Shown: positions 54,521 through 62,462 of the stretch, piece after piece
How positions within the stretch are numbered: position 1 is the first letter of the stretch
Layout: the number at the start of each line of letters is the position of its first letter
Assembly: GCA_963811895.1 (NCBI GenBank)
Contig: CAWETE010000005.1
Span: 62,001-126,000 of the forward strand
Source: DASSUW01 sp963811895
GTDB lineage: Bacteria; Actinomycetota; Thermoleophilia; Solirubrobacterales; Solirubrobacteraceae
Direction: 5' to 3'
Length of the DNA stretch: 64,000 nucleotides
Notes under the pieces: model-generated
What the model saw: the letters and a program-made list of their open reading frames with translations, nothing else
The model's database searches: none
What the model was told of the DNA's origin: nothing
Made by a program: the position numbers and the translations under genes

Positions 54521-55414
54521 TTGTCCCAAACCATCGCCGCAGGGCCGCTCGCATGGAGCGCGCTGCTCGGCTTCCTCGTACTCATGATCGTCGTCGACCT
54601 GCGGGTCGGCTCGGCCCAGCGCCAGATGACGGTCGGCACCGCGGCCCTCTGGAGCGGGATCTGGGTCTCGCTGGCGCTCGCCTTCGGCGCCGGCCTGTGG
54701 CTGCTCGAGGGAGCGGGCGCGGGCGAGGCCTACTTCTCCGGCTACGTGATGGAGAAGGCGCTGTCGCTCGACAACGTCTTCGTCTTCACGCTGATCTTCG
54801 CCGCCCTCGCGGTGCCCCGCGAGGAGCAGCCGCGCGTGCTGCTCTGGGGCATCCTGATCGCGCTCGTCCTGCGCGGCATCTTCATCTTCGCCGGCGCCGA
54901 GGCGCTCGAGACCTACTCGTGGGTGGCCTGGCCGTTCGCCGCGCTGCTCGCGTGGACCGGCTGGCGCATCCTGCGCTCCGGCGACCAGCACGACGAGGGG
55001 GAGAAGCTCGTGGCGCGCGTGCGGCAGCGGTTCCCGCGGCTCGAGCCCGCGGTCGCCGCGCTGGTCACGGTCGCCGTCGCCGACGTGATCTTCGCCGTCG
55101 ACTCGGTGCCCGCGATCCTCGCGATCACCACCGACACCTTCATCGTCTTCGCCGCCAACGCGTTCGCGCTGCTCGGCCTGCGCGCGCTGTTCTTCCTCGT
55201 CGCCGGGGCGGTCGCGCGGTTCGCGTACCTGCAGGTCGGCCTCGGCGTCCTGCTGATCGGCATCGCCGGCAAGCTCGCCTACGGCGAGGCGACCGGCGAG
55301 AAGGTCTCCACCGCGCTGACCCTCGGCTCGATCCTCGCCGTCATCACCGTCTCCATCGGCGCGTCGCTCTGGAAGGAGCGCCGCGCCTCTCACATCACGC
55401 AAGAGGTGAACTGA
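54521..55414 (+). CDS. TerC/Alx-family membrane protein (probable Mn2+ exporter)
   Basis: 297 residues from TTG 54521, 7 nt after GGAGG. Nine hydrophobic segments. TerC landmarks: VMEKALSLDNVFVFTLIFAA (the conserved SLDNVFV in helix 3), ADVIFAVDSVPAILAITTDT (the second acidic motif, about residues 188-207) and FIVFAANAFALLGLRALFFL. TerC/Alx/MeeF/MeeY proteins export Mn2+, in some cases to metallate secreted proteins. The Mn2+-type riboswitch upstream agrees with that role. Followed directly by a zinc-protease gene in the same operon. Confidence 0.9.
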   Translation: MSQTIAAGPLAWSALLGFLVLMIVVDLRVGSAQRQMTVGTAALWSGIWVSLALAFGAGLWLLEGAGAGEAYFSGYVMEKALSLDNVFVFTLIFAALAVPREEQPRVLLWGILIALVLRGIFIFAGAEALETYSWVAWPFAALLAWTGWRILRSGDQHDEGEKLVARVRQRFPRLEPAVAALVTVAVADVIFAVDSVPAILAITTDTFIVFAANAFALLGLRALFFLVAGAVARFAYLQVGLGVLLIGIAGKLAYGEATGEKVSTALTLGSILAVITVSIGASLWKERRASHITQEVN

Positions 55415-56080
55415 ATGACCCTGCTCCTCGTCACCACGATCGTCCCGCTGCTGTTCGGGCTGTGGGCGCAGATGAAGGTCAAGCGGACCTTCAACAAGTA
55501 CTCGCAGGTCGCGCCGCGCAACGGCATGAACGGCGCCCAGGCGGCCGCCGCCGTGCTCCGCTCGTCCGGCCTGCCGAACCTGCAGATCCGGCCGGTCGCC
55601 GGGCGGCTGACCGACCACTACGACCCGCGCAACCGCACGCTCAACCTGAGCGCCGACGTCGGCCAGGCGTCCTCGCTGGCCGCCCTCGGCGTGGCCGCCC
55701 ACGAGGCCGGCCACGCGATCCAGGACTCCCGCCGCTACCTGCCGATGCGGATCCGCCAGACGCTCGTGCCGGCGGCCACCATCGGCCAGTCGCTGTGGTT
55801 CCTGCCGGTCGTGCTCGGCCTGATCCTCGGGCTCACGGGCCTGGTCACGATCGGCCTCGTGCTGTTCGCGGTCATCGTGCTCTTCCAGCTCGTGACGCTG
55901 CCGGTCGAGTTCGACGCGTCCAAGCGGGCGCTCGTCGCGCTCGAGGGCCAGGGGCTGCTGGCGGCCGACGAGGTCCCGGGCGCCCGCGCGGTGCTGAACG
56001 CGGCGGCGCTGACCTACGTCGCCGGCTTCGTCGCCGCGCTCGGCCAGCTCCTCTACTTCTTCGCCCTCAGCCGGCAGTAG
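55415..56080 (+). CDS. YugP-type zinc metallopeptidase
   Basis: 221 residues from ATG 55415, immediately after the terC stop. Transmembrane helix at the N-terminus, then IRPVAGRLTDHYDPRNRTLN and the zinc motif AAHEAGHAIQ (HExxH, about residues 94-98), followed by RYLPMRIRQTLVP, hydrophobic helices, and EFDASKRALVAL, where Glu is the third ligand. It matches the YugP/DUF-type neutral zinc metallopeptidase family of membrane proteins, with length as usual. Co-transcription with TerC behind a Mn2+ riboswitch suggests a role in handling exported or metallated proteins; this is inference. Confidence 0.88.
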   Translation: MTLLLVTTIVPLLFGLWAQMKVKRTFNKYSQVAPRNGMNGAQAAAAVLRSSGLPNLQIRPVAGRLTDHYDPRNRTLNLSADVGQASSLAALGVAAHEAGHAIQDSRRYLPMRIRQTLVPAATIGQSLWFLPVVLGLILGLTGLVTIGLVLFAVIVLFQLVTLPVEFDASKRALVALEGQGLLAADEVPGARAVLNAAALTYVAGFVAALGQLLYFFALSRQ

Positions 56081-56940
56081 AGAGCGCGCGGATGCACGCC
56101 TCGTAGTCGCCGTCGGGCGCGATCGCCTGGTCGCGCCCGAACTCGGCCCAGCCGAGCGGCGTGGCGTGATGCTGCGGATCCTCGCGGCGCCGGTCGGCGC
56201 CGCGAGCCAGCAGACTGCGCACGGCCGCCGCGTCGCCCCGGAGGGCCGCGTGGTGCAGCGCCGTGGCGCCGTTCTCGTCGACCTCGTCGACCGGGATGCC
56301 GGCGGCCAGCAGGTCCTCGCGCTCGGCGCCCGCCTCCTCGAGCAGGGTCGCGACCGCCTCGTGGCCGCCGTGCGCGGCGAGCAGCCAGGCGCTGCGCCCG
56401 TCGCCGCGGCGAGCGTGGACGTCGGCGCCGTGGTCGAGCAGCAGCCGCACGGCCTCCGGCGACTGGCCGAGCCGCGCGGCCACGTGCAGCGAGGTCTCCT
56501 GCTCGCGGCCGCAGCGCACATTCGGGTCGGCGCCGTGGTCGAGCAGCCAGCGCAGACCCTGGCCGACCTGCTCCTGCGCGCGCGACGTCCCAGTGGCGCA
56601 GCAGGAAGTACAGCGGCGTGTTGCCCCAGTCGCCGGTCAGGTTGAGGTCCACGCCGTACTCGAGCAGCAGCTCGAGCGCCTCCACGTGGAAGCGCTCGGC
56701 GGCGTGGAAGGCTGACTCGCCGTCGTCGGGGCTGGCGCCGGCCTCGAGCAGCAGCCGCGCGATCCGCGGGGCGTTGCGGTGCCCGGTGACGGTGTAGAGG
56801 ACCGGGAGGTCGTACTCCCCGCCGCGGGCGTTGGGGTCGGCTCCCGCCTCCAGCAGCGCACGGACCTCGGCCTCCAGCGCGTCTTCGTCCAGCTCCTCGG
56901 AGAAGCAGGCCCGGAGCAGCGCGTCGTCGAGATCGCTCAG
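56067..56940 (-). CDS. Ankyrin-repeat protein (one frameshift, start uncertain)
   Basis: Ankyrin repeats throughout: VRALLEAGADPNARGGEYDL, RIARLLLEAGASPDDGESAF, ALELLLEYGVDLNLTGDWGN, then LRWLLDHGADPNVRCG, TSLHVAARLGQSPEAVRLLL, TALHHAALRGDAAAVRSLLA. An extra base near 56581 separates RHWDVAR from QEQVGQGLRWLLDHGADPN. In the first frame a TGA lies upstream and no ATG, GTG or TTG precedes LSDLDDALLRACF, so I mark CTG 56940 as a provisional start; a second indel at the 5' end is possible. About 290 residues, cytoplasmic, protein-binding. Overlaps the convergent protease gene by 14 bp. Confidence 0.75.
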
Positions 56941-57067
56941 GCCGCTGACGTTATCTCAGCAGCCGCATCGCGCAGCATGGATGCCCCGCTGTTGATCACA
57001 TCAAACCCTTGCTACTTGCGTGACGGCTGGGAGAGAATCGGGATCCGGTCCACCGGAGGAGGGGTCC

Positions 57068-58693
57068 ATGCGGTTTCGCCTGAGCGCGGTTGTTGCCCTG
57101 CTGGTCATGCTGGGCGTCGCGGCCCCTGCCTGGGGGCACGGGAAGCCGCAGAAGCCCAAGCGCGTGCTGGTCATCGTGCTGGACCAGTTCCGTCCGGACC
57201 TCGTCGACAAGTTCGACATGCGCAACGTCCGCGCGCTGATGCGCGACGGCGTGAACTTCGAGAACGCCTATCTCGGCCACATGGCGTCCGAGACCGTGAT
57301 CACCCACAACGTGATCACCAGCGGCCAGCTCCCGAAGGACATGGGCTGGGCCGACGAGGCGTTCCGCGACAGCGACAACGTGCTCGGCGTCGCCGATGAG
57401 TCGATGTGGATCACCGGCTCGCTCACGCGCGACCAGTTCAACCTGCTGATCGCCCAGAAGGGCTACGCCAAGCTGGCCGACTACCTGCACGCGAAGTACC
57501 CCGGCACCAAGTTCATCGCCGCCGGCCAGAAGGACTACGCCGTCCACACCTCGAACGGGCCGACCGGCGACATCTCCGTCACCTTCTCGGGCCGCAACTT
57601 CGACTGCGACGGCGACGGGGCCAACAACTGGCGCGGGCCGACCGGCCTCAACGTCCCGGCGTACATCTCGGCGCCGAGCTGCGGGCGCTTCTACGTCGAC
57701 TCGTCGAGCTCGATCACGTACGGCACCGGGACCACGCCGCCGGCCTGGATGTACCCGCTCGACGGCCAGCGCTTCGCCGTCGGCCGCGACCCGGCCCACC
57801 TGGGCGGCGACGTCTGGACCACAGACGCCGGCCTGGCCATGATGGAGCGCGAGCCGTGGAGCGGCATGCTGCTCACGCTCGGCTCGATCGACAAGGCGAG
57901 CCACATGTGGGGCGGCATCACCGACGACGGGACCTACCCGCCGGGCTCGGACGAGGAGCAGGCGCATCTGCGCTTCATCGCCAAGACCGCCGACGAGCAG
58001 GTCGGCCGCCTCATGCGCCGGCTGAAGGAGCTCGGCCAGCTCGACGAGACGCTCGTCGTGCTGACCACCGACCACGGCGGCCAGCCCTCCAAGCGCTTCC
58101 ACGGCGTCAACGCGGCCGGCCGCAGCAACAACAACTGGTACTACGGCGCGACCCAGAACGGCACCTTCCTGGCGCCGTCGCCGTCGCTCGATCCGCTGAT
58201 CGCCACCGGCAACGTGCGCTTCACCTACCAGGACTCGGCGATCCGCACGTGGCTGACCGACACCTCCGACGAGGCCAAGAAGGAGGCCGCGCGCGTCATG
58301 GCGACGCTGCCGAGCGTGATCGCCACCTACCGGCTCGACGGCCGCCGCTACCGGCTCGTGAAGGCGAACCCGCTGTCGATGTCTCTGGGCGAGGGCGTCT
58401 ACTGGTTGCTGCACGGCCAGGAGATCGTCGACACGATGGCGGCCCCGTACGCCGCCGACGTCGTCGGCCTGCTCAAGGACAACACCAGCTACGGCGTCGC
58501 GGGCGACCACGGCGGCGCGCAGCGGCCGGTCCAGGAGATCCCGATCGTGTTCGGGGGCGCCGACGTCGGGCCGCGCGACTCGCATCAGGCCCTGCGCTCG
58601 GTCGACATCCTGCCGACCGTCCTGCGCAAGATGGGCATCAAGCCGGGTCCGGGTCTCGACGGCAAGGCGGTGGAGCTGCCCACTCGGCGCTAA
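57068..58693 (+). CDS. Secreted alkaline-phosphatase-superfamily phosphodiesterase
   Basis: 541 residues from ATG 57068 behind GGAGGAGG. Signal peptide VVALLVMLGVAAPAWG. Nucleotide pyrophosphatase/phosphodiesterase fold: metal Asp in VLVIVLDQFRPDLV, nucleophile Thr in GHMASETVITHNVITSGQLP, then GSIDKASHMWGG, VVLTTDHGGQPSKRFHG and GVAGDHGGAQRPVQEIPIVF, which provide the remaining Asp/His ligands, ending DSHQALRSVDILPTVLRKMG. Hydrolyses phosphodiesters or phosphonates outside the membrane; the natural substrate is not evident. It precedes a small secreted protein by 31 bp. Confidence 0.88.
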   Translation: MRFRLSAVVALLVMLGVAAPAWGHGKPQKPKRVLVIVLDQFRPDLVDKFDMRNVRALMRDGVNFENAYLGHMASETVITHNVITSGQLPKDMGWADEAFRDSDNVLGVADESMWITGSLTRDQFNLLIAQKGYAKLADYLHAKYPGTKFIAAGQKDYAVHTSNGPTGDISVTFSGRNFDCDGDGANNWRGPTGLNVPAYISAPSCGRFYVDSSSSITYGTGTTPPAWMYPLDGQRFAVGRDPAHLGGDVWTTDAGLAMMEREPWSGMLLTLGSIDKASHMWGGITDDGTYPPGSDEEQAHLRFIAKTADEQVGRLMRRLKELGQLDETLVVLTTDHGGQPSKRFHGVNAAGRSNNNWYYGATQNGTFLAPSPSLDPLIATGNVRFTYQDSAIRTWLTDTSDEAKKEAARVMATLPSVIATYRLDGRRYRLVKANPLSMSLGEGVYWLLHGQEIVDTMAAPYAADVVGLLKDNTSYGVAGDHGGAQRPVQEIPIVFGGADVGPRDSHQALRSVDILPTVLRKMGIKPGPGLDGKAVELPTRR

Positions 58694-58724
58694 AGAGGGT
58701 CGCGGCGAGGCCGATGGCCTGGGG

Positions 58725-59138
58725 GTGAAGAGCTCCCTCGCCATCGCCCTCGCCGCACTCGCCCTTACGCCCGCCGCCGCGGCGGCCGACGAGCCCGTCA
58801 CGTCGGTCTCGGTCACCGTCGAGGTCGGGGGGTCCACGGACGCCGCGGCCTTCGAGGCGCCCGAGGCCACCTGTGCTCCGCAGCTCACCATGCGGCTCGA
58901 CCAGCGCCCGCTGCGCTGGCGCCGCGGCGTTCCGGTGCTGCGCACCGGTCGCAGCTACCGCTTCGCCGGCCGCGTGACCTGCGCGCCGGAGGGCACGGTC
59001 GTCGAGACCGCCGACGGCACCGCGACCGTGGGCGCCGACGGCCGCATCGCGACCCGGGTCGCGTACCGCGGCGGCCGCACGATCGCGTTCAGCGCGCACG
59101 GCGTGGCCGTGCGCATCGCGGTCCGCGCCGCCAGCTAG
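58725..59138 (+). CDS. Small secreted beta protein, single-domain paralogue of 62459-63376
   Basis: 137 residues from GTG 58725. Signal peptide SLAIALAALALTPAAAAA. The mature domain contains ATCAPQLTMRLDQRPLRW, RRGVPVLRTGRSYRFAGRVT and TRVAYRGGRTIAFSAHG. This aligns with the C-terminal half of the protein at 62459-63376 (CASPQLSMRLASRPLRYRRG, then VPVLAAGRSYRYAGNLTC), including both cysteines. So it is a stand-alone version of that domain. The fold is probably an immunoglobulin-like beta-sandwich. Function unknown. It is followed 10 bp later by the ferredoxin reductase. Confidence 0.75.
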   Translation: MKSSLAIALAALALTPAAAAADEPVTSVSVTVEVGGSTDAAAFEAPEATCAPQLTMRLDQRPLRWRRGVPVLRTGRSYRFAGRVTCAPEGTVVETADGTATVGADGRIATRVAYRGGRTIAFSAHGVAVRIAVRAAS

Positions 59139-59148
59139 CGTGTAGTAC

Positions 59149-60456
59149 ATGAGGTTCGCGGTCATCGGCGCCGGCCCGGCCGGGTTCTACGCCTGCGAGA
59201 AGCTGCTCGCGGCGGGCTTCGAGGTCGACCTGCTCGACGCGCTGCCCACGCCGTTCGGCCTGGTGCGCTCGGGCGTCGCTCCCGACCACCCGAACATCAA
59301 GGCCGTCACGCGCGTGTACGAGAAGACCGCGGCCAAGCCCGGCTTCCGCTTCTTCGGGGGCGTGGTGCTCGGCGAGCACGTCACGCGCGCCGAGCTGCTC
59401 GAGCGCTACCACGGCGTCGTCTACGCGATCGGCACCGATCTCGACCGCCGGCTGGGCATCCCCGGCGAGGACCTCCCCGGCTCGTATCCGGCCACGCGCT
59501 TCGTGGCCTGGTACAACGGCCATCCGGACGCGTGCGACGAGTCGTTCGACCTGTCCGCCGACCGCGCCGTGGTCGTCGGCAACGGCAACGTGGCGATCGA
59601 CGTGGCGCGCATGCTGCTGCTGGATCCCGACGAGCTGGCGCTGACCGACACCGCCGATCACGCGATCGGCCCGCTTTCGGAGGCGAAGGTGTCGGAGGTG
59701 GTCCTGCTGGGCCGCCGCGGGCCGGAGCACGCGGCCTTCACCAACCCCGAGCTGCGCGAGCTGGGGGAGATGACCGGCGTGGACGTGCAGGTCGACCCGG
59801 CCGAGCTCGAGGGCGTCGAGGAGCCCGAGGAGCCCACCAAGCGCCGCAACGTCGAGATCCTGCGCTCCTATGCCGAGCGCGGCCCGGGCACGAACGGACG
59901 GCGGATCAGCCTGAAGTTCCGGCGCTCGCCGGTCGAGATCCTCGGCGACGACGCCGTGACGGGCCTGCGCGTCGTCCGCAACCGGATCGAGGACGGTCGC
60001 GCCGTCCCCACCGGCGAGGAGGAGGTCATCGGCTGCGGGCTCGTGTTCCGCTCGATCGGCTACACCGGCCGCCCGGTCGGCGACGTGCCCTTCGATCCCG
60101 CGCGCGGGCTGATCCGCAACGACGGCGGCCGCGTGTGCGACGAGGCGGGCGTCCCGCACGTCGGCGAGTACGCGGTGGGGTGGATCAAGCGCGGCCCGAG
60201 CGGCGTGATCGGCACGAACAAGAAGGACGCCGCCGACACGGTGGCCAAGATCGTCGAGGACGCCGAGGCCGGCCTGCTCGACGCACCGAAGGCCGACGCC
60301 GACGGCTGGCAGCACGCCGTCACGTGGGAGGGCTGGCAGGCGATCGACGAGCACGAGCGCGCCGCCGGGGAGCCGCACGGGCGGCCGCGGGTCAAGCTCG
60401 TCCGCCACGACGACCTGGTCACCGCGGGTCGCCGCGCGGTCGGGTCCGGCGCCTGA
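59149..60456 (+). CDS. fprA: NADPH-ferredoxin reductase, FprA/adrenodoxin-reductase type
   Basis: 435 residues from ATG 59149. FAD motif VIGAGPAGFYACEKLL, then LPTPFGLVRSGVAPDHPNIK (diagnostic for the FprA family), the NADP motif VVGNGNVAIDVARMLL and VLLGRRGPEHAAFTNPELRE, and the late motif GWIKRGPSGVIGTNKKDAAD. Length is close to that of Mycobacterium FprA. Transfers electrons between NADPH and ferredoxin, for example for cytochromes P450 or biosynthetic reductases; no ferredoxin or P450 is adjacent. Confidence 0.93.
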   Translation: MRFAVIGAGPAGFYACEKLLAAGFEVDLLDALPTPFGLVRSGVAPDHPNIKAVTRVYEKTAAKPGFRFFGGVVLGEHVTRAELLERYHGVVYAIGTDLDRRLGIPGEDLPGSYPATRFVAWYNGHPDACDESFDLSADRAVVVGNGNVAIDVARMLLLDPDELALTDTADHAIGPLSEAKVSEVVLLGRRGPEHAAFTNPELRELGEMTGVDVQVDPAELEGVEEPEEPTKRRNVEILRSYAERGPGTNGRRISLKFRRSPVEILGDDAVTGLRVVRNRIEDGRAVPTGEEEVIGCGLVFRSIGYTGRPVGDVPFDPARGLIRNDGGRVCDEAGVPHVGEYAVGWIKRGPSGVIGTNKKDAADTVAKIVEDAEAGLLDAPKADADGWQHAVTWEGWQAIDEHERAAGEPHGRPRVKLVRHDDLVTAGRRAVGSGA

Positions 60457-60529
60457 CAGCCCCGCAACTCACCCTCGGTAAGCCGGTTGGGGACCGGTAC
60501 TTACACAACGAACCGAGGAGGGAACGACC

Positions 60530-61135
60530 TTGAAGCCTCGCCTGAGCTTCGCCAACGTCACGTCCATGCTCGCGCTCTTCGTGGCGCTCGGCGGCACGAG
60601 CTACGCCGCCGTCACCCTGTCGGCGAACAGCGTCAACAAGACGCACCTGCGGACCAACTCCGTCGGCAAGTCCGAGATCCGCACGCGCGCCGTCGGGCAG
60701 TCCGAGGTCGCCTCCAACTCGATCGGCGCATCCGAGCTGCGCACATCGGCCGTCGGGTCGAACGACGTCAAGGACGAGACCCTGGGCGCGAACGACCTCG
60801 CGCCCGCCGCGCGCACGGCGCTGGCCGACATCAACGGCGTCACCTTCCGCGCCTCGGTCACCGCCGCGGGTGCGCGCGCGGCCGGCAACGTCGCAAGCGT
60901 CGCCCACGCCGCGGGCAGCGGCGTGTACACGGTCGAGACCGGGCGCGACGTGAGCGCCTGCCAGTACTCGGTCGACCTCACCGGCGTGAAGGACGGGACC
61001 ACGATCGAGACACCGACGTTGGACTTCGAGGTCACCGCCGAGCCGTCGGCGACCGCCACGCAGGTGATCGTGCGGACCTACAACGCCGCCAACGCTCCGA
61101 CCGACTCGCCGTTCAGCCTGCTCATCGCCTGCTGA
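60530..61135 (+). CDS. Secreted decapeptide-repeat protein, Solirubrobacterales-type
   Basis: 201 residues from TTG 60530, behind GAGGAGGGA (60514-60522). N-terminal export signal with ANVTSMLALFVALGGTSYAA, the same opening seen in many paralogous proteins of Thermoleophilia. Residues about 28-87 form six ten-residue repeats of the kind NSVGKSEIRT / RAVGQSEVAS / NSIGASELRT. The C-terminal 100 residues are a beta-rich domain with two cysteines (SACQYSVDL and the final LLIAC). Tandem repeats of this type could build a stalk or beta-helix. A strong perfect hairpin terminator follows. Confidence 0.8.
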   Translation: MKPRLSFANVTSMLALFVALGGTSYAAVTLSANSVNKTHLRTNSVGKSEIRTRAVGQSEVASNSIGASELRTSAVGSNDVKDETLGANDLAPAARTALADINGVTFRASVTAAGARAAGNVASVAHAAGSGVYTVETGRDVSACQYSVDLTGVKDGTTIETPTLDFEVTAEPSATATQVIVRTYNAANAPTDSPFSLLIAC

Positions 61136-61141
61136 CGAGCG

Positions 61142-61172
61142 GCCGCCGCCCCGCACCCGGCGGGGCGGCGGC
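61142..61172. terminator. Bidirectional hairpin between two convergent genes
   Basis: GCCGCCGCCCCGC (61142-61154) and GCGGGGCGGCGGC (61160-61172) form a perfect 13-bp stem with a 5-nt loop, in the 42-bp gap between the stop of the repeat protein and that of the convergent secreted protein. No long T-run follows, as is common for high-GC actinobacterial terminators. Symmetric, so it can serve both strands. Confidence 0.8.
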
Positions 61173-61177
61173 GCCGT

Positions 61178-61966
61178 CTAGCGAATACGGAACGAGCGCG
61201 TGACGCTGATCCGGTTCTTGCCGGCCTGGCTCAGGGTGACCGAGGCCGAGTAGCTGCCGCGGCGCATCCCGCTAAGGCTCATCAGCCGCAGCTCGATCCG
61301 CTTGCCCGGCAGGATCGACTTCGAGGTGATCGACCCGCTGCGGCCGCCACCCGAGCCGGTCACGTCGACGCTGCCGCCGACGGGATCGACGGTGTTGCCG
61401 CGGTTGCGGACCTGGAGCACCAGCGCGCGGCTCGAGCCCCGGCCGGTGACCTTCGCCTTGCCGGCGCGAAGCCGGTACCGGCGTGCGCCCGCCGACGGGT
61501 TGAAGCGCAGGCTCGAGACGAGGTTGTAGGTGACGTTGATGCCCTTGCGGCGGCGCGTCGGCTTGCCGACGACGTCGAGCGCCCCGTACTGCGAGCCGCG
61601 CGAGGGCACGCGGTCGAGCGTGACGCCGACCGAGCGCGCCGCGCCGGCCTCGAGGGTGAAGCGCGTCGCGCTGACCGACACGCCGCCCAGCGTCTTCGAG
61701 CGATTGGCGGCGACGTCGCCGTTGCGCGCCTGGCGCCACGGGCGGGCGCGCACGGTCATGCGCAGCTTGCGGTTGGTCGAGTTGGTGACCGTGACCGTGC
61801 CCGACGCTCCGCGGCGAGCGGTCGTCTCGAGCCTGGAGGGCGTGATCGCCACTCCTCCCTGCGCCGCCGTCGCGCGAGGGGCCGACGGCGCGTCGGCGAA
61901 GGCGATCTGCGTGGCGGCGAGGCCGGCCACGGCAACGGCGCCGAGGGCCAGCTTACGTCGGTACAT
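61178..61966 (-). CDS. Exported beta-sandwich protein resembling DUF916/DUF3324 (WxL-partner-like)
   Basis: 262 residues from ATG 61966 (TTG codons just upstream are too close to the AGGAG). Signal peptide LALGAVAVAGLAATQIAFA. The first half, GVAITPSRLETTARRGASGT, VTVTNSTNRKLRMTVRARPW and VSATRFTLEAGAARSVGVTL, looks like the peptidoglycan-binding DUF916 or a pilus-chaperone-like domain. The second half ends PGKRIELRLMSLSGMRRGSY then SASVTLSQAGKNRISVTRSF, like the DUF3324 terminus of WxL-interacting proteins. Unlike those, it has no C-terminal membrane helix. Last gene of a four-gene operon whose third gene is a WxL-like domain protein. Similarity is by eye and remote. Confidence 0.65.
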   Translation of the reverse strand: MYRRKLALGAVAVAGLAATQIAFADAPSAPRATAAQGGVAITPSRLETTARRGASGTVTVTNSTNRKLRMTVRARPWRQARNGDVAANRSKTLGGVSVSATRFTLEAGAARSVGVTLDRVPSRGSQYGALDVVGKPTRRRKGINVTYNLVSSLRFNPSAGARRYRLRAGKAKVTGRGSSRALVLQVRNRGNTVDPVGGSVDVTGSGGGRSGSITSKSILPGKRIELRLMSLSGMRRGSYSASVTLSQAGKNRISVTRSFRIR

Positions 61967-61985
61967 CAACAACAACTCCTCGTGC

Positions 61986-62462
61986 TCATGGGGCGGTGGA
62001 CGACAGCGTGATCAGCAAGGTCTTCTCGTAGGTGCCGCGCGGGCGCTCGCCGGCGTCGATGCGCTGGCGCAGGCGGATCGTGACCCGCTCGTTCGACACC
62101 GGGCCGAACTCGGCGAGGATCGGATCGATCTCGGCGTTCAGCGGCTGGAAGGGGTCCGATCCGACGCGCGCCTCGAGCGGCTCGTCGAGCACCGAGGCGC
62201 TGCTGGCCATGCGCCCGACGCGGTTGCCGGAGGCCACGTCGCCGTCGCCGACGCTCACGCGCGTGCGGTTGGCGGTCGAGGTGACGCGGGCGCGGACGAT
62301 GAGATCGTGCTCGCCCGGGCCGGCCGGGAAGCTGGAGAAGCCGGAGGCATCGTCGAGCTCGAGCGACAGCATGCTCGGCACCGACCCGCCGACCTCGGTC
62401 TGGGCGGCGGCCGGAGCGGCCGCGAGCAGCAGCAGGAAGCCCGCCAGGACGAGCGATCTCAT
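61986..62462 (-). CDS. Exported stand-alone WxL-like domain protein
   Basis: 158 residues from ATG 62462 (ATGA overlap with the upstream gene). Signal peptide SLVLAGFLLLLAAAPAAAQ. The mature 139 residues, beginning TEVGGSVPSMLSLELDDASG and ending VSNERVTIRLRQRIDAGERP, RGTYEKTLLITLSSTAP, align with the C-terminal domain of the secreted GH78 (TVPATLSLAVGG, PVSNDAVSIGLRQHIGA, GTYSKTLTFTLSTTAP). Firmicutes WxL domains end in a comparable GTYxxxLTWTLxxAP, here with hydrophobic residues in place of Trp. So it is probably a cell-surface or complex-forming domain. Lies 19 bp before the DUF916/DUF3324-like gene. Confidence 0.7.
   Translation of the reverse strand: MRSLVLAGFLLLLAAAPAAAQTEVGGSVPSMLSLELDDASGFSSFPAGPGEHDLIVRARVTSTANRTRVSVGDGDVASGNRVGRMASSASVLDEPLEARVGSDPFQPLNAEIDPILAEFGPVSNERVTIRLRQRIDAGERPRGTYEKTLLITLSSTAP

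Noticed and set aside
61178..61966. Pilus chaperone (FimC-like) for the DUF916-like protein
   Set aside because: Strand segments look similar, but there is no usher or pilin gene and the organism is Gram-positive; the DUF916/DUF3324 reading fits better.
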